From Streptomyces cyaneogriseus subsp. noncyanogenus (GTDB lineage Bacteria > Actinomycetota > Actinomycetes > Streptomycetales > Streptomycetaceae): a DNA stretch of 64,000 nucleotides. A program made the translations under genes and the position numbers. Location of the stretch: positions 3,596,001 through 3,660,000 of the forward strand of contig NZ_CP010849.1 in assembly GCF_000931445.1 (NCBI RefSeq), in the 5' to 3' direction. Positions within the stretch are counted from its first letter, which is position 1, and every line of letters starts with the position of its first letter. Positions 1 through 9,357 of the stretch are shown here, in pieces. The notes beneath the pieces are model-generated. The model saw nothing but the letters and a program-made list of their open reading frames with translations, did no database searches and was not told the DNA's origin.

Positions 1-43
1 GCGCGCGGTAGGCGTCGAGGATGTACTGCTGGGTGATGCTCAT
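1..43 (-). CDS. Hypothetical protein, N-terminal 14 residues only
   Basis: Only the first 14 codons lie in the window; the gene runs off the left edge on the minus strand. The visible peptide begins MSITQQYILDAYRA. A GAGAGG stretch sits about 11 bases upstream of the ATG and could be the ribosome binding site. The family cannot be recognised from so few residues. The call rests on the start codon, the upstream purine run and the absence of another gene here. Confidence 0.5.
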   Translation of the reverse strand, partial: MSITQQYILDAYRA

Positions 44-221
44 GGCGGACTTAGCCTCTCGGTTCGTGGGGAGCGGATGTCGTGGGCGGCCGGGGCGGCA
101 GGCGCCGTGGCCGGGGGTTGCCCCGGCCGGTGGGCGGGCGCCGGGGCCGAGGTGCGAGGGCCCGGAAGGCTCCGCCGTCGGCCTCCTGATCCAGCTTTGG
201 GGCCGGTCATGGCGCGTGTCG

Positions 222-250
222 CGTCGATTGGCAGGAGCCGTCAATCGACG
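222..250. promoter_or_regulatory. Inverted repeat, candidate operator of the ArsR-type gene
   Basis: Perfect 9-bp arms CGTCGATTG (222-230) and CAATCGACG (242-250) are separated by 11 bp. They lie 35 bp before the ATG of the ArsR-type regulator. Autorepression through such a dyad is common in the family, so this is the likely operator; binding is inferred. Confidence 0.5.
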
Positions 251-285
251 AGAGCGCTGTCGGTGGCGCGGTGCACCATGGGCTC

Positions 286-1389
286 ATGAGCGTGAGCATC
301 GACATCACCGGGCTGCCGCCGGAGCGGATCCACGTGGTCCCGTCGCCGCTGGCCGAGCTCGGCATGGCCCTGCACGCGCTCAGCGAGCCCGGCCACCATC
401 CGGGCCTGCGGGGCTGGGCGACGTCCGTGGCCGCGCGGCTGCGGCCCGACCTGGCCGACCGCCTGTGCGAGGCGGACTTCCTGTGGCGCACCACGTTCTC
501 CGACGTCTTCGCCCCCTTCGCCGGCATCCCCGGCGGGCGGGCCCTTCCGGGCGCCACGCTCGCCGAGGAGCTCGACCTGCTGGACAAGCTGACGGACGAC
601 GAGTTCGTGCTGGTGGCGCTCGAGTTCACCTGCCAGGTCCAGTACGACGTGGAGGCCTCGAGCCCGCTGCACGACGACACGGCGCGCCGGCGCGCGCTGG
701 AGCTCGCCGCGGCGCGCGGGGCCCTCCAGGAGCGGTTCACGCGCAGGCTGCTCCAGGACCCGCCCGTGGTGCGCGCCTGGTTCCGTCAGCTGATGGAGGA
801 CTGCGAGGAGGCGTTCTTCGCCGAGATCTGGGAGCGGATCCGGCCGCAGCTCGCCGCGGACGCCCGGCACAAGACGGAGCTGCTGCGCCGCAAGGGCCTG
901 GCGGAGGCCCTCGCCGCGGTGTCCCCGGCGGTCGCGCTGGACGACGAGGCGGCCGTGATCACCGTCGACAAACTGGTCGTGGGCCGCACGGCCACCGGTG
1001 ACGGCGGTCTCGTCCTGGTCCCCACCAGCCTCGGCTGGCCGCACGTGATGGTCCTGCACCGGTACGGCTGGCAGCCCGCCATCACCTACCCCGTCAGCGG
1101 TTCCGGGCCGCAGGCCCCCTCCGTCGAGCAGGTGGGCCTGCGCCTGGAGGCCCTGGCCCATCCGGTGCGGATGCAGCTCTGCCGTCATCTGGCCCGCACG
1201 CCCTGCACCACCAGCGAGCTGGCGGACGCCCAGGGGATGACGGCACCCGAGATATCCCGGCATCTGAGCGTGCTGAAGAAGGCCGGCCTGATCACCACCC
1301 GCCGCCGCGGCCGTTACGCGCAGCACCAACTGGAGCTGTCGGCGGTGGTCCGGCTGGGCAGCGACTTCATCGAGGGCGTCCTGCGCTGA
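286..1389 (+). CDS. ArsR-family transcriptional regulator with DUF5937-type N-terminal domain
   Basis: A 367-residue protein, long for an ArsR regulator. The N-terminal part, starting MSVSIDITGLPPERI, resembles the DUF5937 domain found in actinobacterial ArsR-like proteins. The winged helix is C-terminal, about residues 285-360, and contains ALAHPVRMQLCRHL and the recognition segment MTAPEISRHLSVLKKAG. I chose ATG 286 over the in-frame GTG at 271 because MSVSIDITG fits the family start as I remember it; neither has a convincing ribosome binding site. No metal-binding cysteine pair is evident, so the effector is unknown. A perfect dyad at 222-250 suggests autoregulation. It probably acts as a cytoplasmic dimeric repressor. 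Confidence 0.85.
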   Translation: MSVSIDITGLPPERIHVVPSPLAELGMALHALSEPGHHPGLRGWATSVAARLRPDLADRLCEADFLWRTTFSDVFAPFAGIPGGRALPGATLAEELDLLDKLTDDEFVLVALEFTCQVQYDVEASSPLHDDTARRRALELAAARGALQERFTRRLLQDPPVVRAWFRQLMEDCEEAFFAEIWERIRPQLAADARHKTELLRRKGLAEALAAVSPAVALDDEAAVITVDKLVVGRTATGDGGLVLVPTSLGWPHVMVLHRYGWQPAITYPVSGSGPQAPSVEQVGLRLEALAHPVRMQLCRHLARTPCTTSELADAQGMTAPEISRHLSVLKKAGLITTRRRGRYAQHQLELSAVVRLGSDFIEGVLR

Positions 1390-1475
1390 GCCGCCGTACG
1401 GGCACCGCCGGGGGGCGCCTCCGGAGCGCCTGCGGGGCCCGCACCCGGGCGCCGCGGCCGGGCCGTCCCGCGGGG

Positions 1476-2147
1476 TCAGCCGTGGCCGCCGGCGCGCACC
1501 AGCCCCGTCTCGTACGCCAGCACCACCACCTGCACCCGGTCCCTGAGGCCCAGCTTGGTCAGGATGCGGCCCACGTGGGTCTTCACGGTCGCCTCCGACA
1601 GCACCAGCCGGGCCGCGATCTCCCCGTTGGACAGGCCCTGCGCCACCAGCACCATCACCTCCCGCTCCCGCTCGGTGAGCCGCTGGAGCGCCTTGTGCTG
1701 GGGTTCCTTCACGGTGCCGGGCAGCATCGGCGCGAACCGGTCGAGGAGACGGCGGGTGGTCGAGGGCGCCACCACCGCGTCGCCGCTGTGCACGGCGCGG
1801 ATGGCGGCGAGCAGTTCACCGGGCGGCACGTCCTTGAGCATGAAGCCGGAGGCGCCCGCCTTCAACGCCGAGAAGGCGTACTCGTCCAGGTCGAAGGTGG
1901 TCAGGATGAGCACCTTCGGCGCGTCGGGGTCGGCGCAGATGCGGCGGGTGGCCTCCACGCCGTCCAGCTTGGGCATGCGGACGTCCATCAGCACCACGTC
2001 GACGGCGGTGGACTCCAGCGCCCGGATGGCCTCGACGCCGTCCCCCGCCTCCGCCACGACCTCCATGTCCGGCTGGGCGGCGAGCACCATCCGGAACCCG
2101 GTGCGCAGCAGCACTTGGTCGTCGACGAGCATCACGCGGATCGTCAT
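1476..2147 (-). CDS. NarL/LuxR-type response regulator
   Basis: A 223-residue response regulator. The receiver domain covers about residues 4-120 with phospho-acceptor Asp55 in LMDVRMP and the conserved DD pair near residue 9. The C-terminal LuxR helix-turn-helix, about residues 150-215, contains LTEREREVMVLVAQG and SEATVKTHVGRIL. The start is the ATG giving MTIRVMLVDDQ; a longer in-frame extension upstream has no family similarity. The gene lies 73 bp downstream of the histidine kinase on the same strand, so the two form one two-component operon. The signal is unknown. Confidence 0.93.
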   Translation of the reverse strand: MTIRVMLVDDQVLLRTGFRMVLAAQPDMEVVAEAGDGVEAIRALESTAVDVVLMDVRMPKLDGVEATRRICADPDAPKVLILTTFDLDEYAFSALKAGASGFMLKDVPPGELLAAIRAVHSGDAVVAPSTTRRLLDRFAPMLPGTVKEPQHKALQRLTEREREVMVLVAQGLSNGEIAARLVLSEATVKTHVGRILTKLGLRDRVQVVVLAYETGLVRAGGHG

Positions 2148-2220
2148 CGGGGCCTCTTCCGTGTCCGTCTGCCCGGGTCGCCGGGTCGTTACAGGTGTCA
2201 ACGCGGTGTCCGCGTCCGGG

Positions 2221-3423
2221 TCAGTGTGCGGGTTTGAGGGGCAGCAGCGCACTGATGCGGAATCCTCCGCCCGCCCGCGGGCCGGCGTCCAGCGTGCCGC
2301 CGACCATGCCGACCCGCTCGCGCATGCCGATCAGGCCGTGGCCCTGCCCGTCCAGGCCGCCCTCCTCGTACAGCTCGTGCGGGGCGCCCTTGCCGTCGTC
2401 CTCCACCAGCACGCCGAGCCCGTCGTCGAAGTAGACCAGGCGCACGCTGGCCCCCGCGTTGGGGCCGCCGTGCTTGCGGGTGTTGGTGAGCGCCTCCTGC
2501 ACGATGCGGTACGCGGTGAGTTCCACGCCGCTGGGCAGGGGGCGCGGCGTGCCCTCGACCTTGAAGTCGACGGGCAGCCCGGATCCGCGGCACTGCTCGA
2601 CCAGGTCCTCGATCTGCCGGACGTCGGGCTGCGGGACGTACTCGCCGGCCTCCTGGTGCTCCCCGGTGCGCAGCACGCCCAGCAGGCGGCGCATCTCGGC
2701 CAGGGCCTGGCGGCCGGTGGAGGAGATGGTCTCCAGCGCCTTCTTCGCCTGGTCGGGCGCGGCGTCGATGACGTACGCGGCGCCGTCGGCCTGCACCACC
2801 ATCACCGAGACGTTGTGGGCGACGACGTCGTGCAGCTCGCGGGCGATGCGGGCCCGCTCGGCGGCGACCGCGACCTTGGCCTGCGCCTCCCGCTCCCGCT
2901 CCAGCCGGGCGGCGCGCTCCTCGAGCTGGGTGAAGTAGGCGCGGCGGGTGCGCATGGAGTCGCCGAGCACCCACGCGAGCGCGAAGGGGACGGTCTGGAA
3001 GACCGCCCCGGCGATGTTGTTGGCGACCCCGACGTCGTCGTTGTACCAGCGGATCTGCGCCACCGACGCCGCGCACAGGCCCATCGCCAGCGCCAGCCGG
3101 GACGCCCAGCGGGCGCCGATCGCGGCCACGGTGTAGACGATCAGCAGCAGGGCGAAGTCGGCGACCATCGTCTCGACGTCCAGCACGAGCTGCGCCAGGC
3201 CGAGGGCGACGGCCAGCACCAGCATCTTCTCCGGCATCCGCCGGCGCAGCGCCACGACCAGGGCCAGCAGCAGCGCGACCGGGATGATGCGCATCGGCGC
3301 GTCGGTGCCCTCGGCGGCCTGCCGCCCGGCCTCCCCCATCACAGTGATCACCAGCAGGACGACGGCCCAGAAGCTGTCGACACCGGTCGGGTGCCTGCGG
3401 AGGAAGTCGTAGAGGCGCTGCAC
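2221..3423 (-). CDS. Two-component sensor histidine kinase (HisKA_3 type)
   Basis: About 400 residues. The N-terminal half has several hydrophobic membrane segments with short loops and no large extracytoplasmic domain. It is followed by the dimerisation motif ARELHDVVAHNVS (phospho-His near residue 196) and a HATPase_c domain with LTNTRKHGG and GHGLIGMRERVG. The reading frame is open to a GTG at 3441, but a TACGCT -10 box overlaps that codon. I therefore place the start at the GTG 3423, seven bases after the box, implying a leaderless mRNA. It is transcribed ahead of the response regulator at 1476-2147 and presumably phosphorylates its Asp55. Confidence 0.9.
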   Translation of the reverse strand: MQRLYDFLRRHPTGVDSFWAVVLLVITVMGEAGRQAAEGTDAPMRIIPVALLLALVVALRRRMPEKMLVLAVALGLAQLVLDVETMVADFALLLIVYTVAAIGARWASRLALAMGLCAASVAQIRWYNDDVGVANNIAGAVFQTVPFALAWVLGDSMRTRRAYFTQLEERAARLEREREAQAKVAVAAERARIARELHDVVAHNVSVMVVQADGAAYVIDAAPDQAKKALETISSTGRQALAEMRRLLGVLRTGEHQEAGEYVPQPDVRQIEDLVEQCRGSGLPVDFKVEGTPRPLPSGVELTAYRIVQEALTNTRKHGGPNAGASVRLVYFDDGLGVLVEDDGKGAPHELYEEGGLDGQGHGLIGMRERVGMVGGTLDAGPRAGGGFRISALLPLKPAH

Positions 3424-3430
3424 GTAACCC

Positions 3431-3436
3431 AGCGTA
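3431..3436 (-). promoter_or_regulatory. -10 box of the histidine kinase gene (leaderless start)
   Basis: TACGCT on the minus strand lies seven bases before the GTG at 3423. This spacing puts the transcription start at or within a base of the start codon. The box overlaps the longer annotated start at 3441, which argues against that start. Confidence 0.5.
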
Positions 3437-3541
3437 GGCACGGGTGATGTGTGCAGGGGTCAACCGGAGGACCGATCCCGGCGGGCCCGTGTACTCCGCA
3501 AGGTGGAGGGCCCGCTCCCCTGTGCGCTTAGCCTGGGCCCC

Positions 3542-4678
3542 GTGACAGCGGTGGCGAACGGTGCGGACGAGTGGCGGAGCTGGCGGGCGGCGGCGCGGGA
3601 GGCGCTGTACGGGCCGCGGGGGTTCTACCGCCGGCCGGAGGGTCCCGCGGGGCACTTCCGTACGTCCGTGCACGTCTCGGCGCTGTTCGCGCGGGCGGTG
3701 GCCCGGCTGCTGTGCCGGGTCGACGAGGCGCTGGGGCGGCCCGCGCGGCTCGACTTCGTGGACATGGGCGCCGGACGGGGGGAACTGGTCACCGGCGTCC
3801 TCGCCGCGCTGCCCGCCGAGGTGGCCGCCCGCACGCGGGCGTACGCCGTCGAGATCGCCGCCCGGCCGGAGGGGCTCGACCACCGGATCGAGTGGCTTCC
3901 GGAGCCGCCCCGTCCGGTCACCGGGCTGCTCTTCGCCAACGAGTGGCTGGACAACGTACCGGTGGAGGTCGCGCAGACGGACGCGGCGGGTGCGGCACGG
4001 CGGGTGCTCGTGCGCGACGACGGGACGGAACGGCTCGGCGATCCGGTGACCGGCGCGGAGGCGGAGTGGCTCCGCCGGTGGTGGCCGCAGACGGCCGGGG
4101 CCGGGTGGCGGCCCGAGGAGGGCCGACGCCCCGGCGGGGAACACCCGGCCGAGCACGGACTCGGGGCCGAGGAGGGGCTCCGGGCCGAAGGGGGACACCC
4201 GACCGAGCAGGAACACCGGCCCGAAGAGGGGCTCCGGGCCGAGATCGGGCTGCCCCGGGACGCGGCGTGGGCGTCCGCCGTCGCCACGCTCGAGAGGGGG
4301 CTGGCCGTGGCCGTCGACTACGCGCACACGCGGGAGACCCGTCCGCCCTTCGGGACGCTCACCGGTTTCCGCGAGGGGCGCGAGACGGCGCCCGTGCCGG
4401 ACGGGTCCTGCGACATCACCGCGCACGTCGCCCTGGACGCGTGCGCGGCGGCGTGCCCGCTCCCCGGCGCCCGGCTGCTCTCCCAGCGCGCGGCCCTGCC
4501 GCTCCTCGGGGTCACCGGCGCGCGCCCCCCGCTCGCGCTCGCCTCCACCGACCCCGCCGGGTACGTCCGCGCCCTCGCCGGCGCCGGAGAGGCCGCCGAG
4601 CTCACCGCGCCGGGCGGGCTCGGCGACTTCGTGTGGCTGCTCCAGCCGGTGGGCATCCCGGACGTCCTCGCCCCCTGA
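3542..4678 (+). CDS. SAM-dependent methyltransferase, MidA/NDUFAF7-like (DUF185 family)
   Basis: A 378-residue class I methyltransferase. The SAM-binding loop [10 protein letters not shown] lies near residues 72-81, and [10 protein letters not shown] near residue 133 is the family's second signature. The start is GTG 3542 ([11 protein letters not shown]), since upstream in-frame codons lack similarity. Known members (human NDUFAF7, Dictyostelium MidA) methylate an arginine of the complex I subunit NDUFS2/NuoD. This gene is convergent with an orphan NuoD that keeps that arginine, which supports a shared function by inference. Residues of about 190-235 form a repetitive Glu/Gly/Arg/His-rich insertion with a 54-bp imperfect duplication, absent from usual family members as far as I recall. 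Confidence 0.85.
   Translation: MTAVANGADEWRSWRAAAREALYGPRGFYRRPEGPAGHFRTSVHVSALFARAVARLLCRVDEALGRPARLDFVDMGAGRGELVTGVLAALPAEVAARTRAYAVEIAARPEGLDHRIEWLPEPPRPVTGLLFANEWLDNVPVEVAQTDAAGAARRVLVRDDGTERLGDPVTGAEAEWLRRWWPQTAGAGWRPEEGRRPGGEHPAEHGLGAEEGLRAEGGHPTEQEHRPEEGLRAEIGLPRDAAWASAVATLERGLAVAVDYAHTRETRPPFGTLTGFREGRETAPVPDGSCDITAHVALDACAAACPLPGARLLSQRAALPLLGVTGARPPLALASTDPAGYVRALAGAGEAAELTAPGGLGDFVWLLQPVGIPDVLAP
4172..4242 (+). repeat. 54-bp imperfect tandem duplication inside the methyltransferase gene
   Basis: The 17-mer GAGGGGCTCCGGGCCGA occurs at 4172-4188 and 4226-4242, offset exactly 54 bp (18 codons). Both copies read EEGLRAE in frame. The surrounding peptide is low complexity, consistent with recent in-frame expansion. 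Confidence 0.7.
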
Positions 4679-4718
4679 GGCGCGCGCCCCCGGTGGCGGG
4701 CCCGGGGCGGCGCGCCCT
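4679..4718. terminator. Bidirectional terminator between convergent genes
   Basis: A GC-rich hairpin pairs GGCGCGCGCCCC with GGGGCGGCGCGCC (one bulged base), directly after the methyltransferase stop and before the NuoD stop on the other strand. There is no T tract, as is common in Streptomyces. Confidence 0.5.
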
Positions 4719-4728
4719 GCCGGAGGCC

Positions 4729-5880
4729 CTACTTGTCGACGTCGCCCACCACGAAGAACATCGAGCCCAGGATCGCCACCATGTCCGCCACGAGCGTCCC
4801 GGGCAGCAGCTCGGTCAGGGTCTGCACGTTGTTGTACGAGGCCGACCTGAGCTTCAGCCGGTACGGGGTCTTCTCGCCCTTGCTGACCAGGTAGTAGCCG
4901 TTGATGCCGAGCGGGTTCTCGGTCCAGGCGTAGGTGTGGCCCTCGGGGGCCTTCAGCACCTTCGGCAGCCGCTGGTTGATCGGGCCGGGCGGCAGCTCGG
5001 CCAGCCGGTCCAGGCAGGCGTCGGCCAGGTCCAGGGCGTTGTGCGTCTGGTCCAGCAGGCACTCGAAGCGGGCGAGGCAGTCGCCCTCCTGCCGGGTGAC
5101 CACCCGCAGCGTGTCCTGGAGTTCGCCGTAGGCCAGGTACGGCTCGTCGCGCCGCAGGTCGAAGTCGACGCCCGAGGCCCGCGCGATCGGCCCGCTCACC
5201 CCGTAGGCGTGCACGGTCGCGGGCGCGAGCCGGCCGACGCCGCGCGTGCGCCCCCGGAAGATCTCGTTGCCGAGGACGAGGTCGTCGAAGACGTCCATGC
5301 GCGAGCGGACGGCGGAGACGGCGGCACGCGCGCGGGCGGTCCAGCCGGCCGGCAGGTCCTCCTTGAGGCCGCCGACGCGGTTGAACATGTAGTGCATCCG
5401 GCCGCCGGAGATCTCCTCCATGACGTTCTGGAGGGTCTCGCGCTCCCGGAAGGCGTAGAAGACCGGCGTCATCCCGCCGAGCTCCAGCGGGTAGGAGCCG
5501 AGGAACATCAGGTGGTTCAGCACCCGGTTCAGCTCGGCGAGCAGGGTCCGCGTCCACACCGCGCGCGGCGGGACCTCCATGCCGAGCATCCGCTCCACGG
5601 CGAGGACCACGCCCAGTTCGTTGGAGAACGCCGACAGCCAGTCGTGGCGGTTGGCTAGCACGATGATCTGGCGGTAGTCCCGCGCCTCGAACAGCTTCTC
5701 CGCGCCGCGGTGCATGTAGCCGATCACGGGCTCCGCGTGGGTGATGCGCTCGCCGTCCAGGACGAGCTTCAGACGCAGCACGCCGTGCGTCGACGGGTGC
5801 TGGGGCCCGATGTTGAGCACCATGTCGGTGCTCTCCGCGGCGCCGCCGATACCGACCATGGTCTCCGTCGTAGGAGTCAT
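4729..5880 (-). CDS. nuoD2: NADH-quinone oxidoreductase subunit D homologue (orphan NuoD2)
   Basis: A 383-residue NuoD/49-kDa family protein. It carries the N-terminal quinone-site signature [17 protein letters not shown] (residues 21-37) and HRGAEKLFE, in which Arg58 aligns with the arginine methylated in human NDUFS2. Other family signatures are [27 protein letters not shown] and the C-terminal [11 protein letters not shown]. The start is the ATG giving [10 protein letters not shown]; a much longer open frame continues upstream, antisense to the PH-domain genes. No other nuo subunit is in the window, so this is a stand-alone paralogue. It may assemble into complex I or a smaller membrane complex, which the sequence does not decide. 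Confidence 0.92.
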   Translation of the reverse strand: MTPTTETMVGIGGAAESTDMVLNIGPQHPSTHGVLRLKLVLDGERITHAEPVIGYMHRGAEKLFEARDYRQIIVLANRHDWLSAFSNELGVVLAVERMLGMEVPPRAVWTRTLLAELNRVLNHLMFLGSYPLELGGMTPVFYAFRERETLQNVMEEISGGRMHYMFNRVGGLKEDLPAGWTARARAAVSAVRSRMDVFDDLVLGNEIFRGRTRGVGRLAPATVHAYGVSGPIARASGVDFDLRRDEPYLAYGELQDTLRVVTRQEGDCLARFECLLDQTHNALDLADACLDRLAELPPGPINQRLPKVLKAPEGHTYAWTENPLGINGYYLVSKGEKTPYRLKLRSASYNNVQTLTELLPGTLVADMVAILGSMFFVVGDVDK

Positions 5881-5899
5881 GGACCCAGTCTCTCCTACG

Positions 5900-5905
5900 T
5901 ACGCT
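5900..5905 (+). promoter_or_regulatory. -10 box of the PH-domain operon (leaderless start)
   Basis: TACGCT is followed by exactly six bases and then the ATG at 5912, so transcription probably starts at the start codon. There is no ribosome binding site upstream of the ATG, which fits a leaderless message. Confidence 0.55.
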
Positions 5906-5911
5906 GGCCTC

Positions 5912-6418
5912 ATGGAAACGGGGAGTCCGCGAGGGACGGGGACGGCGGCGGGCGAGCAGCCGGTGTGGACCGGTCTGCCGCCGGGGCTGCTGCGGATGCG
6001 GCGGATGCTGCTGGTGGTGTGGGCGGGGCTGGCGACGGCCGGCCTGGGGGTGCTGCCGTGGTGGCTGGCCGGACCGGCGTGGGCGGCCTTCGCCCTGCTG
6101 CCGCCGGTCCTGGCCGCTTGGGGCTGGGTGATGCTGGAGCGCAACTGGCGGTCCTGGCGGTACGCCGAGCGCGCCGACGACCTGCTGATCAGCCGGGGCG
6201 TGCTGTGGCGGGAGCAGACCGTCGTGCCGTACGGGCGGATGCAGCTCGTGGAGGTCACCTCCGGGCCGGTCGAGCGGTACTTCGGACTGGCCGGCGTGCA
6301 GGTGCACACCGCCGCCGCCGCGACCGACGCGACCATCCCGGGCCTGGACCCGGCCGAGGCGGAACGGCTCCGCGACCGGCTCACCGAGCTGGGCGAGGCC
6401 CGATCGGCGGGGCTGTGA
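5912..6418 (+). CDS. PH-domain (bPH2, YdbS-like) membrane protein
   Basis: A 168-residue protein. Two hydrophobic helices (about residues 30-75) are followed by one bPH2 domain with the typical [17 protein letters not shown] and [11 protein letters not shown] strands. It is the short partner of the YdbS/YdbT pair found in many Gram-positive bacteria. Its last codons overlap the start of the next gene by 4 bp (GTGA), so the two are translationally coupled and probably form one membrane complex. In Bacillus such proteins have been linked to envelope and antimicrobial tolerance; the function here is inferred only. The ATG is preceded by a -10 box at six bases, suggesting a leaderless mRNA. Confidence 0.87.
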   Translation: METGSPRGTGTAAGEQPVWTGLPPGLLRMRRMLLVVWAGLATAGLGVLPWWLAGPAWAAFALLPPVLAAWGWVMLERNWRSWRYAERADDLLISRGVLWREQTVVPYGRMQLVEVTSGPVERYFGLAGVQVHTAAAATDATIPGLDPAEAERLRDRLTELGEARSAGL

Positions 6419-7770
6419 CGGCGCCGCGGGCCGCGCAGGCCCCGCGGGAACCGGCCCCGCGGGTCCCGGGCGGCGCGGCCGCGGAGCGGCGGCTGCACCC
6501 CGTCACGCCGTTCCGGCGGGCATGGGCGCCGGTCGCCGTACTCGTCGGCTGGGCCGCGCACGACCTCGACGGAGCCCAGCGGCAACTGTCCCGGCTCACC
6601 ACGACCACCCTGCTGGCCGGTCTCGCCGTACTCCTCCCGGCCGCCGCCCTGTACGGCTTCCTGACCTGGTGGTTCACGCGTTTCGCGGTGACGGAGGCGG
6701 AGCTGCGGATCCGGACCGGGCTGCTGTTCCGGCGCACCGCGCACATCCGGCTGGAGCGCGTCCAGGCCATCGACGTCACCCAGCCGCTCCTCGCCCGGGT
6801 CGCGGGGGTCGCCAAGCTGCGCATCGACGTCATAGGGACCGACAAGAAGGACGAGCTCGCCTTCCTCGGCGCCGGGGAGGCACGGGCGCTGCGCGCCGAA
6901 CTGCTCGCGCGGGCGGCCGGTTTCGCTCCCGAGACCGCCCACGAGGTCGGCGAGGCCCCGGCCACCCGGCTGCTGCGCGTCCCGCCCGGCGTCCTCGCCG
7001 TCTCCCTGCTGCTGACCGGCGCGACCTGGGGCACGCTGGCCGCCGCCGTCGCCGTACCGGCCGTGCTGTGGATGCTCACCCACAACCTGTGGACGGTGCT
7101 GGCCACCGCCCTGCCGCTGGCGGGCGCGGCGGGGGCGCGCAGCGTGGGGCGGTTCGTCGCCGACTACGACTGGACGGTCGCCCAGTCCCCGGACGGGCTG
7201 CGCCTGGACCACGGGCTGCTCGACCGGGCCCACGAGACGGTGCCGCCGGGGCGGGTGCAGACCGTGCGGATCGTGGAGCCGCTGCTGTGGCGGGGGCGCG
7301 GCTGGGTGCGGGTGGAGCTGGACGTGGCCGGGTCGTCCAACTCCGTACTGCTGCCGGTCGCCCCGCGCGAGGCCGCCGTGGCCGTCATCGCGCGCGTGCT
7401 GCCCGGGGTGGCCGTGCCGCCCGGGGCGGCGCTGTCCCGTCCGCCGCGACGGGCCGGCTGGTGCCGGCCGCTGTGGTGGCGCGGTCACGGGCTCGCCGTC
7501 ACCGATGCCGTGTTCGCCGCCCGGCACGGGCTGCTGCGGCGCAGCCTGGCGCTGGTGCCGCACGCCAAGGTGCAGAGCGTCCGCCTCACGCAGGGGCCCT
7601 GGCAGCGGGCGCGGCGGGTCGCCGACGTCCGGGTGGACACGGGGGCGAACAAGACCGTGACGGCGCGGCTGCGGGACGCCGGGGAGGCGGCGGAGCTGCT
7701 GCGGACCCAGGCGGAGCGCTCCCGCACGGGACGCCGGGACGCCCGCCCGGACCGCTGGATGGCCTCCTAG
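6415..7770 (+). CDS. PH-domain (bPH2, YdbT-like) membrane protein with several bPH2 repeats
   Basis: A 451-residue partner of the preceding gene, starting at the GTG that overlaps its stop codon. It alternates hydrophobic helix pairs with three bPH2-like domains. Each domain shows the family pattern: [18 protein letters not shown], then [15 protein letters not shown], then [19 protein letters not shown]. That arrangement matches YdbT-type proteins. The Ala/Pro/Arg-rich first 30 residues look disordered. Coupled translation with the YdbS-like gene suggests a hetero-complex in the cytoplasmic membrane. No enzyme motif was seen. Confidence 0.87.
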   Translation: MTAPRAAQAPREPAPRVPGGAAAERRLHPVTPFRRAWAPVAVLVGWAAHDLDGAQRQLSRLTTTTLLAGLAVLLPAAALYGFLTWWFTRFAVTEAELRIRTGLLFRRTAHIRLERVQAIDVTQPLLARVAGVAKLRIDVIGTDKKDELAFLGAGEARALRAELLARAAGFAPETAHEVGEAPATRLLRVPPGVLAVSLLLTGATWGTLAAAVAVPAVLWMLTHNLWTVLATALPLAGAAGARSVGRFVADYDWTVAQSPDGLRLDHGLLDRAHETVPPGRVQTVRIVEPLLWRGRGWVRVELDVAGSSNSVLLPVAPREAAVAVIARVLPGVAVPPGAALSRPPRRAGWCRPLWWRGHGLAVTDAVFAARHGLLRRSLALVPHAKVQSVRLTQGPWQRARRVADVRVDTGANKTVTARLRDAGEAAELLRTQAERSRTGRRDARPDRWMAS

Positions 7771-7879
7771 GACCTGTCGGGCGGGCCGGCCCAGGGGCCG
7801 CCGGGCGGTACTTCGCCGCCGGGCGGTGCTTCGCCGGCCCCGGCGTACCCGCCCGGCCCGCGGGCCTGCCCGGCCGGGC

Positions 7880-9226
7880 TCAGGACGCGGCGGTCCTGAG
7901 CCCCTGTACGTCGATCTGCTCCGTCTCGTCGTGCGCCGTCAGGTCGATGACCCGGCCCTCGCCGTCCGACGGCGCGCCGCCCTGCTCGGCCCCCGCCGCA
8001 ACGTCGGTCTCGGCCTCGGTCGCGGCCTCGGCCTCGATCCCGGTCTCATCGTCGGACGGGGCGACGGTCCCGGCCTCGGTCTCGGCCCGGTGCAGGGCGA
8101 GAGCCTCCTGGCCGACGATGTCGGCGAGGTCCTCGTTCTGGACGGCGGCCTCCAGAGCGCTGGGCGCCACCGCGCCCGCCCCGGCCCCCCGCCGGTCCTG
8201 CGCCTGAGCCGGCACCCGCGGCTTCGCGCCCTCGAAGCCCTGCGCGCCCTCGAAGCCCTGCGCGTCCTCGGCGCCCCGCACAGGCTCGGAACCCTTGGGC
8301 CCCTTCGCGTCCTTCGCGTCCTTGGTGCCGAAGAAGTCGAAGCCTCCCGCGGCCGCCGGGCGCCGTGCGGGAGCGGGCGGTACGACGGCCGCCGCGGGCG
8401 GCACCGAGAGGTGCCCGGCGGGCTGCCGCCCGGACGGCTGGGCTAGGCCCGGCGCGGCGCCCTGCCCGGAGTCCGGCGCGGACCCGGCCGCCGCCTGTGT
8501 GCCGGTGCCCGTGGGCCGCGTCGCCGCCCGGGCCCCGGCACCGGCGGCCCGGACGCCACCGCCGCCGTCACCGCCGTCACCGCCGTCGTGAGCCGTCGTG
8601 CCGGCGAGTCGCGCCAGGGCCGCACCGGCCCGCTGCAACAGCCGAGCGCCCTCCGGGGAGGAGAGGAGACCCAGGCCCGCCGGCACGGCGCCGCCCGTCC
8701 CCGGCGTCCCGCCCGCGGGCGCCCCCTGCGGAGCCGCCGGCCGGCCCGCCGCCAGGGCGCGCGCCGGGGCGGTCGCCCCCAGCTCCAGCAGGCGGCGGCC
8801 CTCCAGGGCTCCGGCGCGCTCGGTCTCCGCCGTGGCGTAGCGCCGCAGCAGGGCCGCGTGCTCGTTGCGCAGCCCCTGGAGCTCGGCCCGCTTGGCCCGC
8901 AGCCGCTGCTCCAGCTTGGCCCGCAGCTCGCGCGACTCCTCCAGGTCCGCCTCCAGTTCGGCGACGCGTTCCTCGTGGCGCCACTCGTCGCTCGCCCGCG
9001 CGCGCGTGAGTTCGGCGACGCGCCTGCCCGCCTGCATGTCCCAGCGGCGCATGACGAACGCCCCGGTGATCGCCGTCACCGCGGCGGCCGCGGCCAGTGC
9101 GCGCAGCACCATCGGTTCGCTGAACACCCAGGGGCCCAGGGCACAGACGAGGGAGACGCCTGCGATCGCCGACGGCGGAAGCATTCTCTGCAGGGGAGGG
9201 GAATGACGGTGACGTCCACGTGGCAT
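7880..9226 (-). CDS. Membrane-anchored coiled-coil protein, function unknown
   Basis: About 448 residues from the ATG at 9226 ([12 protein letters not shown]); an in-frame ATG at 9247 is the alternative, and neither has a strong ribosome binding site. Two hydrophobic helices (about residues 18-55) anchor the protein. They are followed by a Glu/Arg/Leu-rich coiled coil (about residues 60-140, [19 protein letters not shown]). The rest is a long Ala/Gly/Pro-rich disordered tail with short repeats such as [15 protein letters not shown], ending in an acidic segment. I do not recognise a catalytic domain. It resembles an actinobacterial envelope-associated hypothetical protein. Confidence 0.75.
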   Translation of the reverse strand: MPRGRHRHSPPLQRMLPPSAIAGVSLVCALGPWVFSEPMVLRALAAAAAVTAITGAFVMRRWDMQAGRRVAELTRARASDEWRHEERVAELEADLEESRELRAKLEQRLRAKRAELQGLRNEHAALLRRYATAETERAGALEGRRLLELGATAPARALAAGRPAAPQGAPAGGTPGTGGAVPAGLGLLSSPEGARLLQRAGAALARLAGTTAHDGGDGGDGGGGVRAAGAGARAATRPTGTGTQAAAGSAPDSGQGAAPGLAQPSGRQPAGHLSVPPAAAVVPPAPARRPAAAGGFDFFGTKDAKDAKGPKGSEPVRGAEDAQGFEGAQGFEGAKPRVPAQAQDRRGAGAGAVAPSALEAAVQNEDLADIVGQEALALHRAETEAGTVAPSDDETGIEAEAATEAETDVAAGAEQGGAPSDGEGRVIDLTAHDETEQIDVQGLRTAAS

Positions 9227-9357
9227 GGCCAGAAACTTACCGCGCATGGATGTTTCTTGGCTCGCCGCCCCGTAAAAACTCGGCCGCCCGCTAAGTGTTC
9301 ACCAGCCGTCAGGAAACAACACGCCGACACGCCCGGCGAATTCGACCAAGATCATTT

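Noticed and set aside
2198..6307. A 1369-codon minus-strand open frame
   Set aside because: Its translation is Arg/Pro/Gly-rich without domains and covers the histidine kinase, methyltransferase and NuoD genes in another frame; a typical high-G+C shadow.
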